From Planctomycetia bacterium (GTDB lineage: Bacteria; Planctomycetota; Planctomycetia; Gemmatales; Gemmataceae): a stretch of 6,445 nucleotides of DNA. Shown piece by piece: positions 4,502 through 6,445 of the stretch. The stretch is from assembly GCA_022616395.1 (NCBI GenBank), contig JAKEEV010000273.1:1-6445 (forward strand). The letters run 5' to 3'. Under the pieces are notes generated by a model. The model saw nothing but the letters and a program-made list of their open reading frames with translations. It ran no database searches and was not told the origin of the DNA. Made by a program: the position numbers and the translations under genes. The number at the start of each line of letters is the position of its first letter. Positions within the stretch are counted from its first letter, which is position 1.

Positions 4502-6262
4502 GTGATGACCTCGACGCTGCTGTATGCCGTGGCTCGCAAGGCCGAATCGCTCACACCGGACGCCGAACTGCTTGAGCGGTTCATCGGCGAGAAGGATCAC
4601 TCCGCGTTTGAAGAACTCGTGCGCCGACATGGGCCGCTCGTGTGGGCGGTCTGCCGACAGTTGCTTCCGCATCATGCGGACGCCGAGGATGCCTTCCAGG
4701 CGGTGTTTCTGGCGCTGGTTCGTTCCGCCACAAGCATTCGAGACGGCCGAACCGTGCCCGCATGGTTGCATGGAGTCGCCGTTCGCGTCGCAACGCGCTT
4801 GAAGCGCACTGCCGTGCGCCGTAGACAGCGCGAACAGGTCGCTTCCGTGCCGGAAGCCGACCGGCCCGTGCCGGATGCCGCGTGGGAATCGCTCGTCGCG
4901 GTTGTTCACGAGGAAGTTCAGCGATTACCAGAAGCGGAACGCACCGCGTTCGTTCTGTGCGATCTGGAAGGCGTCCCACAACCAGACGCCGCGGCACGAC
5001 TCGGCTGGCCGCTCGGTTCGCTTTCGGGGCGATTGTGCAAGGCCCGGCAGAGGCTCCTGAATCGACTGACTGAACGTGGGGTCGCGCCGGGAGTCGTTGT
5101 GGGTATCGGAATCACGTCCGGGTCCGCCAGCGCGGTTCCGGTCAATTTGTTCGATGTGGTGAAAGTGTTCCCCGCGTCTCCGAGCGCGGCTTCCACGGCC
5201 GCGAGTGCGCTTGCGCGTGGGCTTACGGAGGGTGTTGCAATGCGAACGAAGCTGATGGTTGGAGTCATGGTCGCGGCCTTTGGGCTGACGAGTGGCGCGA
5301 TGGTTCTCTCAAAGGCTGACGCTCAGCCGCCCGCGCCGGGTGGCGGAGGGGGCTTGGTTCCTCTTGGGACTCCTCCTGGAGCGCCTCCCGACACAGGCAC
5401 AGGACTACCGAGTGGCGCTCCGCCAGGTCGTGGCGGAGGAGGAACTACAGGGCAGCCCGGTGGAGGTCCGGTCGGGCCGGGTGGCGGGTTCGGAAGCGCG
5501 GCCGTCGCATCGCCGACGTGGGAATACAAGTTCCTCGACGTGAAGAACGACCGCAAGGCGTTCGAGAAGACAATCATCGCGCAAGGTAAAGACGGCTGGG
5601 AGTTCGCCGGTTCTGAACGATTCGGGCAAAGCGAAATCGTGCTCGTGTTCAAGAAGCGCAAGGGCGGCGACTTCCCCTTTGGCGGCGGTGGTGGATTCGG
5701 GCCGGGTGGCGGTGGCCGCGGGGGCGGTTGGAGCGGTGGGTTCGGTCCGGGTGGGTTCGACCCAATGGGCTTGGGTGGCGGGACCGGCAAAGCGAAGAAC
5801 CCGACGACGAAGAGATTCCCATTGAAGAACCTCAAGGCCACTGACGCGGCGAAGCTCCTGCAGAGCGCGCTGACCGGCTGGGAGATCACCGTCGTGGCCG
5901 ATCCGAAGACTAACTCGCTGATCGTGACAGGCGATGCCACGGCGTTGCAGCAAGTCAACATTGAAAAGCTGATCGCCGATAACGACGCGAAAGCGGGGGC
6001 TCCGAGTGGCGGTGGTGGAACTCCAGCACCGCCGGGAGGAACAGAACCCGGCACGAAACCGGGCACGCAACTCCACGTCATCTCTCTCAAGCACGCGACC
6101 GCCGACGAAATGGCGGTTGTGCTGAAGAAGGTGTTCACCAACGCGGAGATTACACCCGACGCACGCTCCAACCGATTGATTATCCGAGCCGACGAGAATA
6201 CCACCTTCGATCTCGCGAAGCTGGTTCAAGAACTCGATGTGGAAGTGCCCAAGAAGAGGTGA
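4502..6262 (+). CDS. ECF-type sigma factor fused to membrane anchor, DUF4177-like and two secretin-N-like domains
   Basis: This is a 586-codon protein. Residues about 25-95 are sigma region 2 (DHSAFEELVRRHGPLVW, DAEDAFQAVFLALVR). Residues about 135-188 are region 4 with a helix-turn-helix (LPEAERTAFVLCDLEG, PDAAARLGWPLGSLSGRL, KARQRL). Together they direct RNA polymerase to target promoters. After an Ala/Ser-rich linker, residues 251-269 form a single hydrophobic segment (LMVGVMVAAFGLTSGAMVL), then Pro/Gly-rich low-complexity sequence (275-335). Residues 339-386 (TWEYKFLDVKN, GKDGWEFAGSE, VLVFKKRK) resemble DUF4177. A second Gly-rich linker (388-430) leads to two repeats like secretin N domains (FPLKNLKATDAAKLLQ to about 493, and LHVISLKHATADEMAVVL to about 582), sharing the TNSLIV/SNRLII strand. 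The expected topology is sigma in the cytoplasm and tail outside. ECF factors with C-terminal extensions are known in planctomycetes. The start is GTG 4502 or ATG 4505; neither has a strong ribosome binding site. Regulation by envelope signals or proteolysis is inferred only. Confidence 0.88.
   Translation: MMTSTLLYAVARKAESLTPDAELLERFIGEKDHSAFEELVRRHGPLVWAVCRQLLPHHADAEDAFQAVFLALVRSATSIRDGRTVPAWLHGVAVRVATRLKRTAVRRRQREQVASVPEADRPVPDAAWESLVAVVHEEVQRLPEAERTAFVLCDLEGVPQPDAAARLGWPLGSLSGRLCKARQRLLNRLTERGVAPGVVVGIGITSGSASAVPVNLFDVVKVFPASPSAASTAASALARGLTEGVAMRTKLMVGVMVAAFGLTSGAMVLSKADAQPPAPGGGGGLVPLGTPPGAPPDTGTGLPSGAPPGRGGGGTTGQPGGGPVGPGGGFGSAAVASPTWEYKFLDVKNDRKAFEKTIIAQGKDGWEFAGSERFGQSEIVLVFKKRKGGDFPFGGGGGFGPGGGGRGGGWSGGFGPGGFDPMGLGGGTGKAKNPTTKRFPLKNLKATDAAKLLQSALTGWEITVVADPKTNSLIVTGDATALQQVNIEKLIADNDAKAGAPSGGGGTPAPPGGTEPGTKPGTQLHVISLKHATADEMAVVLKKVFTNAEITPDARSNRLIIRADENTTFDLAKLVQELDVEVPKKR
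5227..5242 (+). promoter_or_regulatory. Internal Shine-Dalgarno and ATG within the sigma factor fusion
   Basis: GGAGGG at 5227-5232 sits seven bases before an in-frame ATG at 5240-5242 (codon 247). The spacing is ideal and the match is stronger than that of the gene's own start. Initiation here would give a 340-residue product starting MRTKLMVGVMVAAFG and continuing to SKADA-QPP, which has the charge, hydrophobic core and A-x-A end of a Sec signal peptide. This would release the DUF4177-like and secretin-N-like tail as a separate exported protein. The SD bases also encode Thr-Glu-Gly, so coincidence is possible. Confidence 0.4.
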
Positions 6263-6284
6263 TCGACACCCTGAACGCTGCACG

Positions 6285-6315
6285 CGGCCCCTCTTTTGAG
6301 GGGCCGTTTTGCTTT
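6285..6315 (+). terminator. Intrinsic terminator of the sigma factor fusion gene
   Basis: A perfect 9-base GC-rich stem (cggcccctc at 6285-6293, gaggggccg at 6298-6306) with a TTTT loop is followed by ttttgcttt. It begins 23 bases after the TGA stop. On the opposite strand there is no T tract, so it should work for plus-strand transcription only. Confidence 0.9.
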
Positions 6316-6390
6316 GTGCGAAGTGCCGATCTCTCATGATTCCTCAACCCTTGCGGGTTATGATTTGAAGTGATTAAGAACTGCATTGGC

Positions 6391-6445
6391 GAGGGGGGAA
6401 GCCATGAGCAGAACACTCGTATTCGCGGGTCTACTGCTGATCACC
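6391..6445 (+). CDS. Start of an exported protein (partial, runs off window)
   Basis: An ATG at 6404-6406 follows a strong purine-rich Shine-Dalgarno (GAGGGGGGAA at 6391-6400) with suitable spacing; the coding part is 6404-6445. The 14 visible codons read MSRTLVFAGLLLIT, a positively charged start followed by a hydrophobic core, as in a Sec signal peptide or membrane anchor. It starts after the intrinsic terminator, so it needs its own promoter. A TATGAT at 6359-6364 is a possible -10 box, without a clear -35. The function cannot be told. Confidence 0.6.

Noticed and set aside
5323..6337. Long minus-strand open frames (293 and 310 codons) opposite the sigma factor fusion
   Set aside because: Their translations are Pro-rich or Arg-rich mirror images of the Gly-rich coding sequence on the plus strand, have no recognisable domain, and one runs through the terminator. 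They are shadows of high-GC codon use.
6346..6359. Small hairpin aaccc-ttgc-gggtt before the last gene
   Set aside because: Five base pairs without a T tract, too short to call a terminator or regulatory element.

Overview
The window looks like chromosomal DNA of a planctomycete, most likely a relative of Gemmata. Three things suggest this: a sigma-70 family ECF factor fused to a membrane segment and a long Gly/Pro-rich extracytoplasmic tail, an exported DUF3179 protein of the type common in that phylum, and GC-rich coding sequence. The assignment rests on recognised protein architecture, not on a database search.

Layout: Positions 1-984 hold the start of an exported DUF3179 protein on the minus strand, running off the left edge. 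Immediately upstream of it on the same strand (985-2475) is a complete NAD(P)+-dependent aldehyde dehydrogenase that closely resembles animal ALDH2. The 61-base gap suggests that the two could be co-transcribed. Positions 2476-2789 form a non-coding stretch with a structured leader and short repeats. Positions 2790-4246 hold, again on the minus strand, a Schlafen/AlbA_2 plus GHKL-ATPase-like regulator. It is split into two overlapping frames by an apparent one-base deletion near 3791/3792. Positions 4247-4501 are a divergent intergenic region rich in nested inverted repeats. Positions 4502-6262 (plus strand) encode the ECF sigma factor fused to a membrane anchor, a DUF4177-like domain and two secretin-N-like domains, followed by a strong intrinsic terminator. 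A new exported protein begins at 6404 and leaves the window on the right.

The genes do not form an obvious single pathway. The most interesting part is the sigma factor fusion, which physically joins a cytoplasmic transcription factor to envelope-facing domains. It also carries a strong internal ribosome binding site in front of a methionine that would start a signal-peptide-like sequence, so the locus might make both a tethered sigma factor and a separate exported protein. A second theme is that the two left-hand minus-strand genes each have their Shine-Dalgarno sequence inside the 3' arm of an inverted repeat. No tRNA, rRNA, CRISPR array or insertion sequence was seen.
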